Below, one piece after another: positions 1 through 8,200 of a stretch of DNA of 64,000 nucleotides (positions within the stretch are counted from its first letter, which is position 1; every line of letters starts with the position of its first letter). Source of the stretch: Merdimonas faecis (GTDB lineage Bacteria; Bacillota; Clostridia; Lachnospirales; Lachnospiraceae); the NCBI RefSeq assembly GCF_001754075.1, contig NZ_MIEH01000022.1:1-64000 (forward strand), written 5' to 3'. A program made the position numbers and the translations under genes. The notes under the pieces are model-generated. The model was not told where the DNA came from. It ran no database searches and worked only from the letters and a program-made list of their open reading frames with translations.

Positions 1-25
1 AAACTTTTCACTTCAGCGTTTTTTA

Positions 26-55
26 TTGCAGCCCTTTCTCCTGATGTGCTATACT
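26..55 (+). promoter_or_regulatory. sigma-A promoter of the MATE gene
   Basis: A -35 box TTGCAG (26-31) and a -10 box TATACT (50-55) are 18 bases apart, and TGC directly before the -10 makes it an extended -10. The MATE start codon follows 73 bases later. Seen by eye only. Confidence 0.5.
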
Positions 56-128
56 TTTCTCTGCACGGCAGGCAGCTTTTGCCTGTATGCATTTACATCT
101 ACGATAACTATTGCTGGGGGAATGAGAA

Positions 129-1478
129 ATGCAAAAACATATTGATCTGCTGCACGGTCCTGTTCTTTCTTCTCTGACCAGGCTGGCAATTCCGATCATG
201 GCCACTTCCCTGATTCAGATGGCTTACAACCTTACCGATATGATCTGGATCGGACGACTTGGCAGCAATGCCGTTGCCGCAGTTGGAGCTGCCGGAATGT
301 ACATGTGGCTTTCCAATGGTCTGGCCGTTCTTTCAAAGATGGGCGGACAGGTAACTACCGGACATTCACTGGGGGCAGGCGATGCCGGAGAGGCCGCCGG
401 ATATGCGTCCGGAGCTTTGCAGCTGGCCGCTTTTACAGGCCTCCTCTTTGGTCTTATCTGTGCCATATTCTCCGTACCACTGATTGGCTTTTTTAAACTG
501 AACAGTCCACAAGTCATTGCAGACGCACAGATTTATCTTAAGATTACCTGCGGTCTGGTCCTGTTCTCGTTTTTAAACCAGACCTTTACCGGACTTTTTA
601 CTGCGATCGGCAATAGCCGGGCCGCTTTTCTTGCTACTACCACCGGGCTTGTTATCAACTTTTTTATGGATCCTGTCCTGATCTTTGGTATTGGCTTTTT
701 CCCGGAACTTGGCGTCATGGGAGCCGCCATTGCCACAGTGTTTGCTCAGATGATCGTAACTTGTATGTTCATTCTGTTTGCCCTTCGGGACGACCTGCTC
801 TTTAACCATATGCGGCTATTTAGCCGGCCGGATTTTAAAAAGCTGCGGTCACTTATCACTATTGGAGTTCCCTCCTGTCTCCAGAACATGCTGTTTACTG
901 GCATTTCTATGATCATCGCACGGATGGTGGCAGGATATGGAGACGCCGCAGTGGCTGTTCAGAAAGTAGGTTCTCAGATCGAATCCATCTCCTGGATGAC
1001 CGCGGATGGCTTTGCTGCTGCGGTAAATTCATTCATTGCCCAGAATCATGGAGCCGGCAATTCGAAGCGTATTAGAAAGGGCTACAAAAACGCAATGGTC
1101 ATTGTCCTCATCTGGGGACTGTTCTGCACCTTCCTGCTGATCGGATGTCCGGCGCCTATTTTCCGTATCTTTATCACAGAGGCGGATGTGCTGCCCATGG
1201 GCGTGGATTATCTTGTAATCCTCGGTGTGTCTCAGCTATTTATGAGTGTAGAGATCACCACTGCCGGAGCTTTCGCCGGATTCGGCAAAACCGTGCCTCC
1301 ATCTGTTGTCAGTATTCTGTTTACCGCCATCCGGATCCCGCTGGCCCTGATCCTGGTGAACACGGCTCTTGGCCTGAACGGAATCTGGTGGAGCATTACG
1401 ATTTCCAGTATCTTAAAAGGAATTATCCTTTTATGCTGGTTTTTGAGGTTTTTGAAAAAAATGATAAAAACTTCCTGA
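129..1478 (+). CDS. MATE family multidrug/cation antiporter
   Basis: A 449-residue, very hydrophobic protein that is a full-length member of the MATE family (NorM/DinF-like, usually 440-480 residues). It would export drugs or metabolites through the cytoplasmic membrane, driven by a Na+ or H+ gradient. The N-terminus has the usual family start (a short polar stretch ending in LAIPIMATSLIQMAYNLTD, then IWIGRLG), followed by about twelve membrane segments in two homologous halves; the second half begins near residue 235 (LITIGVPSCLQNM). The ATG at 129 has a GGGGGAATG-type ribosome site just upstream. It is monocistronic, with its own promoter and a hairpin plus terminator right after the stop. 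The substrate cannot be told from sequence. Confidence 0.93.
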   Translation: MQKHIDLLHGPVLSSLTRLAIPIMATSLIQMAYNLTDMIWIGRLGSNAVAAVGAAGMYMWLSNGLAVLSKMGGQVTTGHSLGAGDAGEAAGYASGALQLAAFTGLLFGLICAIFSVPLIGFFKLNSPQVIADAQIYLKITCGLVLFSFLNQTFTGLFTAIGNSRAAFLATTTGLVINFFMDPVLIFGIGFFPELGVMGAAIATVFAQMIVTCMFILFALRDDLLFNHMRLFSRPDFKKLRSLITIGVPSCLQNMLFTGISMIIARMVAGYGDAAVAVQKVGSQIESISWMTADGFAAAVNSFIAQNHGAGNSKRIRKGYKNAMVIVLIWGLFCTFLLIGCPAPIFRIFITEADVLPMGVDYLVILGVSQLFMSVEITTAGAFAGFGKTVPPSVVSILFTAIRIPLALILVNTALGLNGIWWSITISSILKGIILLCWFLRFLKKMIKTS

Positions 1479-1482
1479 CGCC

Positions 1483-1524
1483 AATTGGGGACGGGGGATT
1501 TCTGAAAATCCCCCGTCCCCAATT
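1483..1524. repeat. GGGGAC-type perfect hairpin repeat
   Basis: Two perfectly complementary 18-base arms (1483-1500 and 1507-1524) enclose a 6-base loop. The arms contain GGGGACGGGGG. It lies between the MATE stop and a separate terminator, and it resembles the second GGGGAC hairpin at 3607-3679, so it is probably a REP/REPIN-like interspersed repeat rather than a gene-specific terminator. Confidence 0.6.
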
Positions 1525-1533
1525 ACTGATATC

Positions 1534-1565
1534 AAAAGAGACTGTCCCATGACAGTCTCTTTCTT
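1534..1565. terminator. bidirectional Rho-independent terminator
   Basis: The perfect 10-bp stem AGAGACTGTC/GACAGTCTCT with a CCAT loop is flanked by AAA on the left and TTTCTT on the right. It can therefore end both the MATE transcript (+) and the convergent lipoprotein transcript (-). Confidence 0.8.
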
Positions 1566-1577
1566 GCCCATATTTAT

Positions 1578-2036
1578 TTACTCTTCAAATGTCCATCCGG
1601 TGTCTTCCAGATTTTTCTTTGTCTGCTCCAAGGAAAGCTCCGTCACATTTTCATCGTCAACCGGAAGGAGTCCTGCTTCAACTACCTGCTTCAAAGTTTC
1701 TTCATCCGTAGGGATAACGATCGTTTCAACCATCTGACCCTCTTCCTCTTCTGAAGTATATTCTACACTTTCAAAATCATCATAGGTAGCGGCTGCCTGA
1801 TCGACCACCTCCCGAAGAGCCTGAAGCTGTTCCTCAGTATAACCCTCTGTCGGGATCACAGACTTCTGGGTCAGTCTTGTAACCTTATCTCCTTTTGCGT
1901 CAAAACTCATGGTAATCGTAATACCATTCTGTTCAAACGTTCCCACCGCTGCATTTTTTACTTCTTCCTCTCCGCCGCACGCAGTCAGGCCTAGAAGCAT
2001 CATGCATGACAGCATCACACACATCAATTTTCTCAT
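1578..2036 (-). CDS. DUF1307 (YehR-like) lipoprotein
   Basis: A 152-residue secreted lipoprotein. It has a short basic N-terminus, a hydrophobic core and the lipobox LTAC (Cys20), so it is predicted to be anchored on the outer face of the membrane. The mature part starts acidic (GGEEEV) and carries the FDAKGDKVTRLTQKSVIP pattern and the EGYTEEQ...ALREVVDQ helix typical of the DUF1307/YehR family. The family's function is not known. It is transcribed divergently from the amylase gene from its own good promoter, and its ATG has a GAGGAGGGAAATTTA ribosome site. Family assignment is from memory of the pattern. Confidence 0.82.
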   Translation of the reverse strand: MRKLMCVMLSCMMLLGLTACGGEEEVKNAAVGTFEQNGITITMSFDAKGDKVTRLTQKSVIPTEGYTEEQLQALREVVDQAAATYDDFESVEYTSEEEEGQMVETIVIPTDEETLKQVVEAGLLPVDDENVTELSLEQTKKNLEDTGWTFEE

Positions 2037-2087
2037 ATTAAATTTCCCTCCTCATAAAGTATAAATGTTAAATAAACATCTAGCTTC

Positions 2088-2116
2088 ATTATATCTGCTT
2101 TCGTCTGTTTTCACAA
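2088..2116 (-). promoter_or_regulatory. sigma-A promoter of the DUF1307 lipoprotein
   Basis: Read on the minus strand: -35 TTGTGA (2116-2111) and -10 TATAAT (2093-2088) with a 17-base spacer, about 50 bases before the ATG. Confidence 0.6.
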
Positions 2117-2166
2117 CCAAAAACTTGTCTATTTTCTGTAAATTCTTCTTTTTCTCAGTTAAATAT

Positions 2167-2194
2167 TTGTATTTCCTATGATTTCTGTTATAAT
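2167..2194 (+). promoter_or_regulatory. sigma-A promoter of the amylase gene
   Basis: -35 TTGTAT (2167-2172) and -10 TATAAT (2189-2194) with a 16-base spacer. The transcript has an untranslated leader of roughly 75-80 bases that is G/C rich around 2204-2240 (CCGGATGCCGGC) and could fold; no known riboswitch was recognised in it. Confidence 0.55.
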
Positions 2195-2278
2195 ATTTCT
2201 GGCGCCGCCAAATAGAATCCGGTTCCTTCCGGATGCCGGCGTCGTTTATAAATGTTGAAAAAGGAGAGATACTTATTT

Positions 2279-3586
2279 ATGTGGGCTTATCACGGCATTT
2301 TTTATCAGATTTATCCAATCGGATTCTGCGGTGCGCCAGTACACAATGATGGCATCTGTACTCCCCGCATCCGAAAACTGCTGGATTGGAGCGAATATCT
2401 GGAAAATCTGGGGGTAGATTCCATCCTTCTGAATCCGGTATTTGAATCCGACAATCACGGCTATGACACTAGAGACTTTAAGAAAATCGACTGTCGGCTG
2501 GGAACCAACGAAGATTTTGCACAGGTCTGTCAGGATCTTCACAGACACCATGTAAAAGTGGTGCTGGATGGTGTGTTTAATCATGTAGGCAGGGGATTCT
2601 GGGCTTTTCAGGATGTCCTTGAGAAGAGATGGGATTCACCCTATAAAGACTGGTTCCTCATTAATTTTGACGGCAATAACGGGTACAATGATGGTTTATG
2701 GTATGAAGGCTGGGAAGGACACTTTGAACTGGTCAAGCTGAACCTGAAGAATCCCGCGGTCACAGATTATCTGCTGGAATGTGTAAAATATTGGGTAGAC
2801 ACCTTTGATATCGACGGGCTCCGCCTGGATGTGGCTTACAGCCTGGATCCGGATTTCATGCGCCGTCTCAGGTCTTATACACAGAATCTGAAAAGCGATT
2901 TTGTTCTGATCGGGGAGGTTCTGTTCGGAGACTATAACCGGATCGTCAATGACGACATGCTCCACAGCTGCACCAATTATGAATGTTATAAAGGCATTTA
3001 CTCCAGCTTTAACTCTATGAATATGTTTGAAATTGCTCATTCCCTCCAGCGTCAATACGGGGCCGAGCAGTGGTGTCTTTACCGGGGAAAACATCTCATG
3101 AATTTTGTTGATAACCATGACGTGACCAGGATTGCCACTATTCTGAATAACAAAAATCATCTTCCGCTTACTTATGGGCTTATGATGGGCATGCCGGGGA
3201 TTCCCTGTATCTATTACGGCAGTGAGTGGGGCGAGCCCGGAGAAAAAGCGCCGGATAACGACTATGCCTTACGTCCCTGCTTTGAAGAGCCAAAGCCTAA
3301 TGCACTCACAGAGCTGATCCAGAAGCTGATCAGGATCCGTCAGAAAAGCGACGCGCTCTGCAGCGGTTCCTACCGAAACGTAGTGCTGACCAACCATCAG
3401 CTGATCTTTGAACGCGCCACAGAATCCGAGAAGGTTTTGGTGGCCATCAATGCTTCCGATACTCCCTATACCGCCTGCCATGGTGATCTGACCGGTTCCG
3501 CCCGGGAATTACTCTCCGGAGACGGGATATCTCTGGCTGGCAGCCTGGAAATGCCGGCATACAGTATCCAGTACCTTCAACTTTAG
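2279..3586 (+). CDS. cytoplasmic GH13 alpha-amylase family hydrolase
   Basis: A 435-residue glycoside hydrolase family 13 enzyme acting on alpha-glucans or maltodextrins inside the cell (no signal peptide). All catalytic signatures are visible: DGVFNH, then GLRLDVAY with the nucleophile Asp (about residue 184), LIGEVLFGD with the acid/base Glu (about 213), and FVDNHDVTR with the third Asp (about 281). A short C-terminal beta domain follows (VLVAINAS). It is shorter than secreted amylases and lacks carbohydrate-binding modules. The ATG at 2279 is preferred over 2252 because AAGGAGAG at 2261-2268 lies between them and nothing like a ribosome site precedes 2252. Exact specificity (amylase, neopullulanase or glucosidase) is open. 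Confidence 0.9.
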   Translation: MWAYHGIFYQIYPIGFCGAPVHNDGICTPRIRKLLDWSEYLENLGVDSILLNPVFESDNHGYDTRDFKKIDCRLGTNEDFAQVCQDLHRHHVKVVLDGVFNHVGRGFWAFQDVLEKRWDSPYKDWFLINFDGNNGYNDGLWYEGWEGHFELVKLNLKNPAVTDYLLECVKYWVDTFDIDGLRLDVAYSLDPDFMRRLRSYTQNLKSDFVLIGEVLFGDYNRIVNDDMLHSCTNYECYKGIYSSFNSMNMFEIAHSLQRQYGAEQWCLYRGKHLMNFVDNHDVTRIATILNNKNHLPLTYGLMMGMPGIPCIYYGSEWGEPGEKAPDNDYALRPCFEEPKPNALTELIQKLIRIRQKSDALCSGSYRNVVLTNHQLIFERATESEKVLVAINASDTPYTACHGDLTGSARELLSGDGISLAGSLEMPAYSIQYLQL

Positions 3587-3606
3587 TGACGGCAAGGGAC
3601 AGGGAT

Positions 3607-3679
3607 AAACGCAAATGGGGACACCGGCAAACGCAAATGGGGACGTACACCTTTTGCAAAAGTGTACGTCCCCATTTGC
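3607..3679. repeat. GGGGAC hairpin with repeated left arm
   Basis: Arms 3633-3650 and 3662-3679 are exact complements (GCAAATGGGGACGTACAC and its reverse complement). The loop itself contains the palindrome CTTTTGCAAAAG. The 16-base string AAACGCAAATGGGGAC occurs twice in tandem (3607-3622 and 3629-3644), so the left arm is duplicated. It lies between convergent genes and may also end transcription, but the form matches interspersed REP-like elements better than a terminator. Confidence 0.6.
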
Positions 3680-3701
3680 TGTCATTTGCTGTCACCACTT
3701 G

Positions 3702-4223
3702 CTATTTTACCAGCACCTTTACAATCTCCGCAATATACATAGTATGATAATCCTGCTGCGGATACCACTTGGCATCACACTCATCTTCGGTGAAGCACTC
3801 CGGATACATTTCCTGTGCATACAGCTTCCGGCACACGAAGATCATCTCTGCCTCTTCCACGGCAGCTGTTTCCTCTGGTGTCCCTTCGGCCACATAACAC
3901 GGGTGGAGCCCCGCCTCCTGCCACTTGTCTTCCACGTCTCTTCCGGACACGCTGCCGCACACGTTCAGTGCTTTCCGGTATTCTTCTGCCAGGAAAGAAA
4001 GGGTAAAATATTCGTTCTGGTCTACAAATTCTTTCGTGTATCTCTGCGGGCGGATATAAGCAGTTGCCACCGGCTTCCCCCACATGATTCCTACACCGCC
4101 CCAGCTGGCGGTCATAGTGTTGGACTTCGTCCGGTCTCCGGCTGTAATTAGCATCCACTGTTTACTGATCTTGTCAAAAGGATTGAACTTTAATGTATGA
4201 ATATCTGTTTCCCGAAACGCCAT
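3702..4223 (-). CDS. flavin reductase-like FMN-binding protein
   Basis: A 173-residue single-domain protein of the flavin-reductase-like split-barrel family, which binds FMN and usually reduces flavin or a small substrate with NAD(P)H in the cytoplasm. Visible features are the WMLITAGD...SNTMTASWGGVGIMWGKPV strand pair and the YTKEFVDQNEYFTLSFL segment that follow the family pattern. The ATG at 4223 is chosen because AAGGAGGAAGAAAT lies directly before it; an upstream in-frame ATG at 4247 has none. It stands alone between the amylase and the large zinc-ribbon operon. The natural electron acceptor is unknown. Confidence 0.85.
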   Translation of the reverse strand: MAFRETDIHTLKFNPFDKISKQWMLITAGDRTKSNTMTASWGGVGIMWGKPVATAYIRPQRYTKEFVDQNEYFTLSFLAEEYRKALNVCGSVSGRDVEDKWQEAGLHPCYVAEGTPEETAAVEEAEMIFVCRKLYAQEMYPECFTEDECDAKWYPQQDYHTMYIAEIVKVLVK

Positions 4224-4287
4224 ATTTCTTCCTCCTTCGAATCTCATAAAAATTACATATATACTTTAGTACAAAATTTTTAAATTA

Positions 4288-5103
4288 TCAAGGGACCTTC
4301 TTCTCAAAATGCTGATAATCTTTTGTGCTTGTCCAGTCTCCACCCCAAGTAAATCCGTATTTCGAAAATGTCTGATACGCAATATCCTGATGATTTATCA
4401 TATGTGGTTTCCCGGATTCCCGGTCAATATAAAGTTCCATATCTTTATAATATACAGCAAATGATCCGTCAGCCGCATACTGCACATAAGGATTTTCTAC
4501 CGGATTCAGATCAATGGCAAATCCCATGGCATGGTTAGACAAACGATCCGTCCCCGGCACCACCCGGTAATTAAACGCCGAGGTATTGTTATGCCCGATG
4601 GAATTTGTATCAGAGTCCACTCCGTTTCCTGTCCAGTACCTGTCCACCAGATACATCGAAAAAATCTCATATTCTGCCCGGAAAAGCTCCAGAAAAATAT
4701 TTCTACAGTCCTCGGCAATTTTCCTGTTCACAATCAGCTCTCCAACCTGGATCTGGTGTTCATAATTATAATGGAGAACCTTCAGATACCGCAAATCCTC
4801 CAGGAATATATCCGGATTTTCCGTATAGGACTTTCCGGAAATCTCTCCACGTATTTCTTCGTTAATCTCCTGGATCTGAAAATACTGCTCTGGCCGGGAA
4901 AGATCCAGTTCCTCTGCATCCAGCACCGTTCCGGGCTCTATCCCGGAGATATCTGACAAAAGGGGCTCTTCATTTGTCTCTTCTTTAACCTCCGTGCCCT
5001 GTTCTGCTTTTTCTGGTTTCACGGGATTTCCACATGATAGAAGGCACAGGCTCATACAAAGACAGCCAGCCGCCAATGCGGCCCATTTCCTTTTCAAGCC
5101 CAT
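4288..5103 (-). CDS. M15-family D-Ala-D-Ala carboxypeptidase-like lipoprotein
   Basis: A 271-residue lipoprotein: lipobox LLSC (Cys24), an acidic linker, and a C-terminal peptidase M15 (VanY-like) domain. The zinc-site motifs are present, SNHAMGFAIDLNP (HxxxxxxD) near residue 190 and the final HFEKK near the end, with a GGDW stretch between. It should cut peptidoglycan stem peptides on the outer face of the membrane. It is the last gene of the zinc-ribbon/FHA/kinase operon; its ATG directly abuts the stop codon of the preceding gene, so it is almost certainly translated together with it. This gives the operon a direct cell-wall activity. D,D- versus L,D-specificity cannot be decided here. Confidence 0.85.
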   Translation of the reverse strand: MGLKRKWAALAAGCLCMSLCLLSCGNPVKPEKAEQGTEVKEETNEEPLLSDISGIEPGTVLDAEELDLSRPEQYFQIQEINEEIRGEISGKSYTENPDIFLEDLRYLKVLHYNYEHQIQVGELIVNRKIAEDCRNIFLELFRAEYEIFSMYLVDRYWTGNGVDSDTNSIGHNNTSAFNYRVVPGTDRLSNHAMGFAIDLNPVENPYVQYAADGSFAVYYKDMELYIDRESGKPHMINHQDIAYQTFSKYGFTWGGDWTSTKDYQHFEKKVP

Positions 5104-5940
5104 TTACTCAGCTTCCTCTCCATAAACACTGATCTCCGCAATACAGGTATCATTCCAGGACGGATTCGTTCCCTGATAAACAGACACGATTTCAAACTTA
5201 ATCTCCGAAGTGTCACAGTCGCCTTCCACGGCTATCCACTGCTCCTGCTTCATATTGGAAAAGGACACTTCCGTTTCCTGTCCGCCCATGGTGATCTTCA
5301 GCGTCTCCGGACGGTTGTTCTGAAGATAATAGTCGTCTGATCTCCAGTTACCGAGCTTAAAAGCAAGATACTTTACCTCATATTCCCGGTCCAGATACAG
5401 GGAGATTCCCTCCCCGATGCCTTCTCCGGCGACTCCCTCCTGCCAAGAAGTTTCATCCCGGCCATCCAGGACCATGGCAGCGCTATTGTCATGACCTTCC
5501 TGATCAATCACAGACGTTGCCATAGCCTGTGCCACCGGAAGCTCAAAGGATGTTCCCAGGGAAACCGGCGCCGATGTATAGGAAAATGTCCAGACTCCGT
5601 CTTCCGGCTCTGTCTCTTCCGCGGCCGCTGTCTCGGTCTCCTCTTCATCGGTTCCGTCCTCTCCTGTATCCTTATCCGACTCCTCTTTCGCATCCTGCTC
5701 TGTGGCCTCTTCTTCTGTCTCCTCCATCACTATCATATCGTCGTTGTCAGAAATCATGTCATAGGCAAAATACCCGATCAGAGCTGCCGCTATGATCACA
5801 ACAATGATTACGACCGCAATGATCACCGGCGTCTTTTTGGATCCTTTCTTTTCCGGCTCCTCCGGAATCAGCGGCGTCCCGCAGTTCCCGCAGAATTGGG
5901 AATCATTTTCGTTTTCAAATCCACATACCGGACACTTCAT
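5104..5940 (-). CDS. zinc-ribbon membrane protein with NADase-type glycan-binding domain
   Basis: A 278-residue protein with three parts. An N-terminal zinc ribbon (CPVC...CGNC, residues 3-20) should be cytoplasmic. One membrane segment (about residues 37-60, VIIAVVIIVVIIAAALIGYF) follows, then a strongly acidic Glu/Asp-rich linker (65-115). The C-terminal beta-rich region (about 125-278, with ATSVIDQEGHDNSAAMVLDG and ETSWQEGV) resembles the NADase-type glycan-binding, discoidin-like domain, and would face the cell wall. The topology (ribbon inside, binding domain outside) recurs in several neighbours. It has a good AAAGGAGGAGATGGT ribosome site and lies 28 bases after the preceding gene. The ligand is unknown. 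Confidence 0.8.
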   Translation of the reverse strand: MKCPVCGFENENDSQFCGNCGTPLIPEEPEKKGSKKTPVIIAVVIIVVIIAAALIGYFAYDMISDNDDMIVMEETEEEATEQDAKEESDKDTGEDGTDEEETETAAAEETEPEDGVWTFSYTSAPVSLGTSFELPVAQAMATSVIDQEGHDNSAAMVLDGRDETSWQEGVAGEGIGEGISLYLDREYEVKYLAFKLGNWRSDDYYLQNNRPETLKITMGGQETEVSFSNMKQEQWIAVEGDCDTSEIKFEIVSVYQGTNPSWNDTCIAEISVYGEEAE

Positions 5941-5968
5941 ACCATCTCCTCCTTTATCCCTTATACAT

Positions 5969-7819
5969 CTATTCCCCCGTGATCAGATTCCAGCGGAATA
6001 CCTCTTCACCCGTTGTATCCTCATAGACCGCATCCATCGTTTCTTTATTTACGGTCACTGTTCCTGCCATCTGATTCGCCGACGGACTTCCGCCTCTCTC
6101 AATGATGGCCTCCGCTTCTTCATCCGACATCGCATATCGGAGCATGAAAACATATTCTGTATCTGTCTGCTGTGTTTCCGCACGGAAAATGGAATACGTT
6201 CCGCTTCCTTCTTCCAGAAGCTCCTGATTCAGATGATCTACCACTTCTGTCATAATCTCATCCTCAGAAAGTGTGGTAACTGCTTCGCTCCTCTGATCAT
6301 CCTCCGCCACTTCCTTTTCCTGATTATTCTGAGTCTCTGACGCTTCGCCATCTTCCAACTCAATCACTCCCCATTTGCCGTCCTTCTTTACCCAGCATCT
6401 GCCGTCCTGTACCGGCCGGATCTCCTCGAAAGTTCCCGCCAGGATCACGGTATTTCCTTCTGTGTCCCTCAGCTCCCATTCCCCGTCTTTGCAGACCGGC
6501 ACATAACCGTCGGAAAAAGCGTAGCAGTAATCCATCTCCTTCAACTCTCCCGTAGCCGGATCATTAAAAGACAACCCTTTCCAGGAGCCATCATACTCAA
6601 TGGGGATAACCACTTCTCCTTCTGTGTTAACATAGCCCCATTTGCCGTCCTGCATCACAGCCAGCAGGCCGTCGGATTCAGAGCCACATTCCTCATAAAT
6701 AAAATCTGTCACAAGCTTATTCTGATAGTAAACTGCATATTTACTATCACCGATCTGGGTCTGCCAGGATTCAAGGCCCGAATTATCCCGGGAATCGAAA
6801 GATTCATGCAGGCTTTCCGTCTGCCGTACAGGGATTGCATTCTCCGGCGGTTCTAACTGATAATTTCCATAACTATAGGATTCGTTCCAGTTATGAAGTC
6901 CATCACAATAATAATAGTAGCCGTTAGGGTCATAGTCTCCGCCCAGCCCTTCTGCCGGCGTGATTTCCCCGGTATTCTCGTTAAAGAGATAAACACTCCA
7001 CATTCCATTAAACGCCGGCTCATATTGTTCTTCTTCCAGATACATCAGATAAGAAGATCCTACAAAGTCCGTGATCTGTACGTACTCTAATTCTGCCGGC
7101 ATCTGTCCGTCGAATCCGATCAATCCATAACTTTCCCCGGTTCTTACAACTGCATACTCCGAATTTTTCTGCAGGTACAGCTCATTCTGAGAAAAGTCCG
7201 GGAAATCATTGCTCTTAACATACTCGATATTATCTGCTTCTACCGTCGGCTCTGTCACCCATTGATAAGGAATCACATTCTCGATTTCTTCTATCAGATC
7301 CGGAATACTTTTCTCCTCTTCTCCATCGCTAGTATTATCCGCCTCTTTGCCGCCGCCCCGGTTCTCCTCCGGAACATTTTTCTCTCCCTGCTCCAGAATA
7401 TCCTTCGCTTTCTGTACCTCTCCCTGGTCCATATACATCTGTGCCAGCGCCACATAGGGCCTTTCCTGCTTCGGGTCAATTTCAATCGCTTTCAGATAGG
7501 AGGCCTCCGCATTTTCATAATCCAGCTCTTCCAGATATTTTTCTCCGGACGCAAGATTATCGTCATAGGCCTGCCGTTCCTGCACGCTGCGGGTAATAAA
7601 AAATGATGCAGCCGCCACGCCGATGACAAGGACCGCACCCGCAGCCCAGATCCACTTTCTTCCGCCCTTTCTGCCCCGATCCTTCTTCTGTTCTTTTTTG
7701 TCCTCCCCGCCGTTCATCTTGGTCTGAAGATTCATATTGTCCTGCTGCAGGGCCTCCCCGCAATATCCGCAGAACTGGCTGCCTTCCGGATTATCTTTTC
7801 CACATTTTCTACAGCGCAC
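5969..7819 (-). CDS. zinc-ribbon, TPR and WG-repeat membrane protein
   Basis: A 616-residue protein: N-terminal zinc ribbon (CRKC...CGYC), one membrane segment near residues 55-75, a TPR unit (LEELDYENAEASYLKAIEIDP), an acidic linker, then WG/KWG-type repeats (for example YGLIGFDGQ, GKWGYVNTEGEVVIPIEYD, GKWGVIE), which usually build a beta-propeller-like surface. A C-terminal extension follows. The start is placed at the GTG at 7819, not the ATG three codons earlier: GGAGG touches that ATG with no gap but lies 9 bases from the GTG, and the GTG gives an MRCRKCG start like the other ribbon proteins here. It is a clear paralogue of the gene at 14282-16315. Function unknown; a surface interaction protein is likely. 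Confidence 0.8.
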   Translation of the reverse strand: MRCRKCGKDNPEGSQFCGYCGEALQQDNMNLQTKMNGGEDKKEQKKDRGRKGGRKWIWAAGAVLVIGVAAASFFITRSVQERQAYDDNLASGEKYLEELDYENAEASYLKAIEIDPKQERPYVALAQMYMDQGEVQKAKDILEQGEKNVPEENRGGGKEADNTSDGEEEKSIPDLIEEIENVIPYQWVTEPTVEADNIEYVKSNDFPDFSQNELYLQKNSEYAVVRTGESYGLIGFDGQMPAELEYVQITDFVGSSYLMYLEEEQYEPAFNGMWSVYLFNENTGEITPAEGLGGDYDPNGYYYYCDGLHNWNESYSYGNYQLEPPENAIPVRQTESLHESFDSRDNSGLESWQTQIGDSKYAVYYQNKLVTDFIYEECGSESDGLLAVMQDGKWGYVNTEGEVVIPIEYDGSWKGLSFNDPATGELKEMDYCYAFSDGYVPVCKDGEWELRDTEGNTVILAGTFEEIRPVQDGRCWVKKDGKWGVIELEDGEASETQNNQEKEVAEDDQRSEAVTTLSEDEIMTEVVDHLNQELLEEGSGTYSIFRAETQQTDTEYVFMLRYAMSDEEAEAIIERGGSPSANQMAGTVTVNKETMDAVYEDTTGEEVFRWNLITGE

Positions 7820-7845
7820 CTCTCTCATCCTCCATCCATCACCGG

Positions 7846-8181
7846 CTATTTAAGTCGTTGTCCACATTTCCCGCAAAAAACAGAACTCTTTTCCACCTTC
7901 TGTCCGCAATTTGGGCAAAACTGTGATTCCTCTGCCTGTTCTCTGGCCTTCCGAAGTCTCGTAATCTGATCAAACAGCGGCAGAAGCTCCGGCAATGGTT
8001 CCTCAAATCCGCCTTCATAATAGGCCTTTCCAAGTTTCATGTAGGCCTGATCCAGTTCTCCGGGTGCCGGACAGTCCTGCCTGCTCTCCACCGGTTCACG
8101 GCGCCCGTCCCTGTTCTGTCTGTTCTGCCTCTGATCCAGTTTTTCATAATTGACAAATACAGTCTCATCTTGATATTCCAT
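7846..8181 (-). CDS. small cytoplasmic zinc-ribbon protein
   Basis: A 111-residue soluble protein with a C-terminal zinc ribbon (FCPNCGQ...FCGKCGQ, last 25 residues) preceded by a predicted helical stretch that resembles a tetratricopeptide-like helix pair (LDQAYMKLGKAYYEGG). It has no membrane segment or signal. The same layout, helices then ribbons, is seen in the first gene of the operon (17868-18506), which carries three ribbons. The ATG at 8181 is chosen because CAGGAGGAGTAGAAG stands just before it. It may be a cytoplasmic adaptor for the membrane-bound ribbon proteins; this is inference from context only. Confidence 0.75.
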   Translation of the reverse strand: MEYQDETVFVNYEKLDQRQNRQNRDGRREPVESRQDCPAPGELDQAYMKLGKAYYEGGFEEPLPELLPLFDQITRLRKAREQAEESQFCPNCGQKVEKSSVFCGKCGQRLK

Positions 8182-8200
8182 CTCTTCTACTCCTCCTGTT

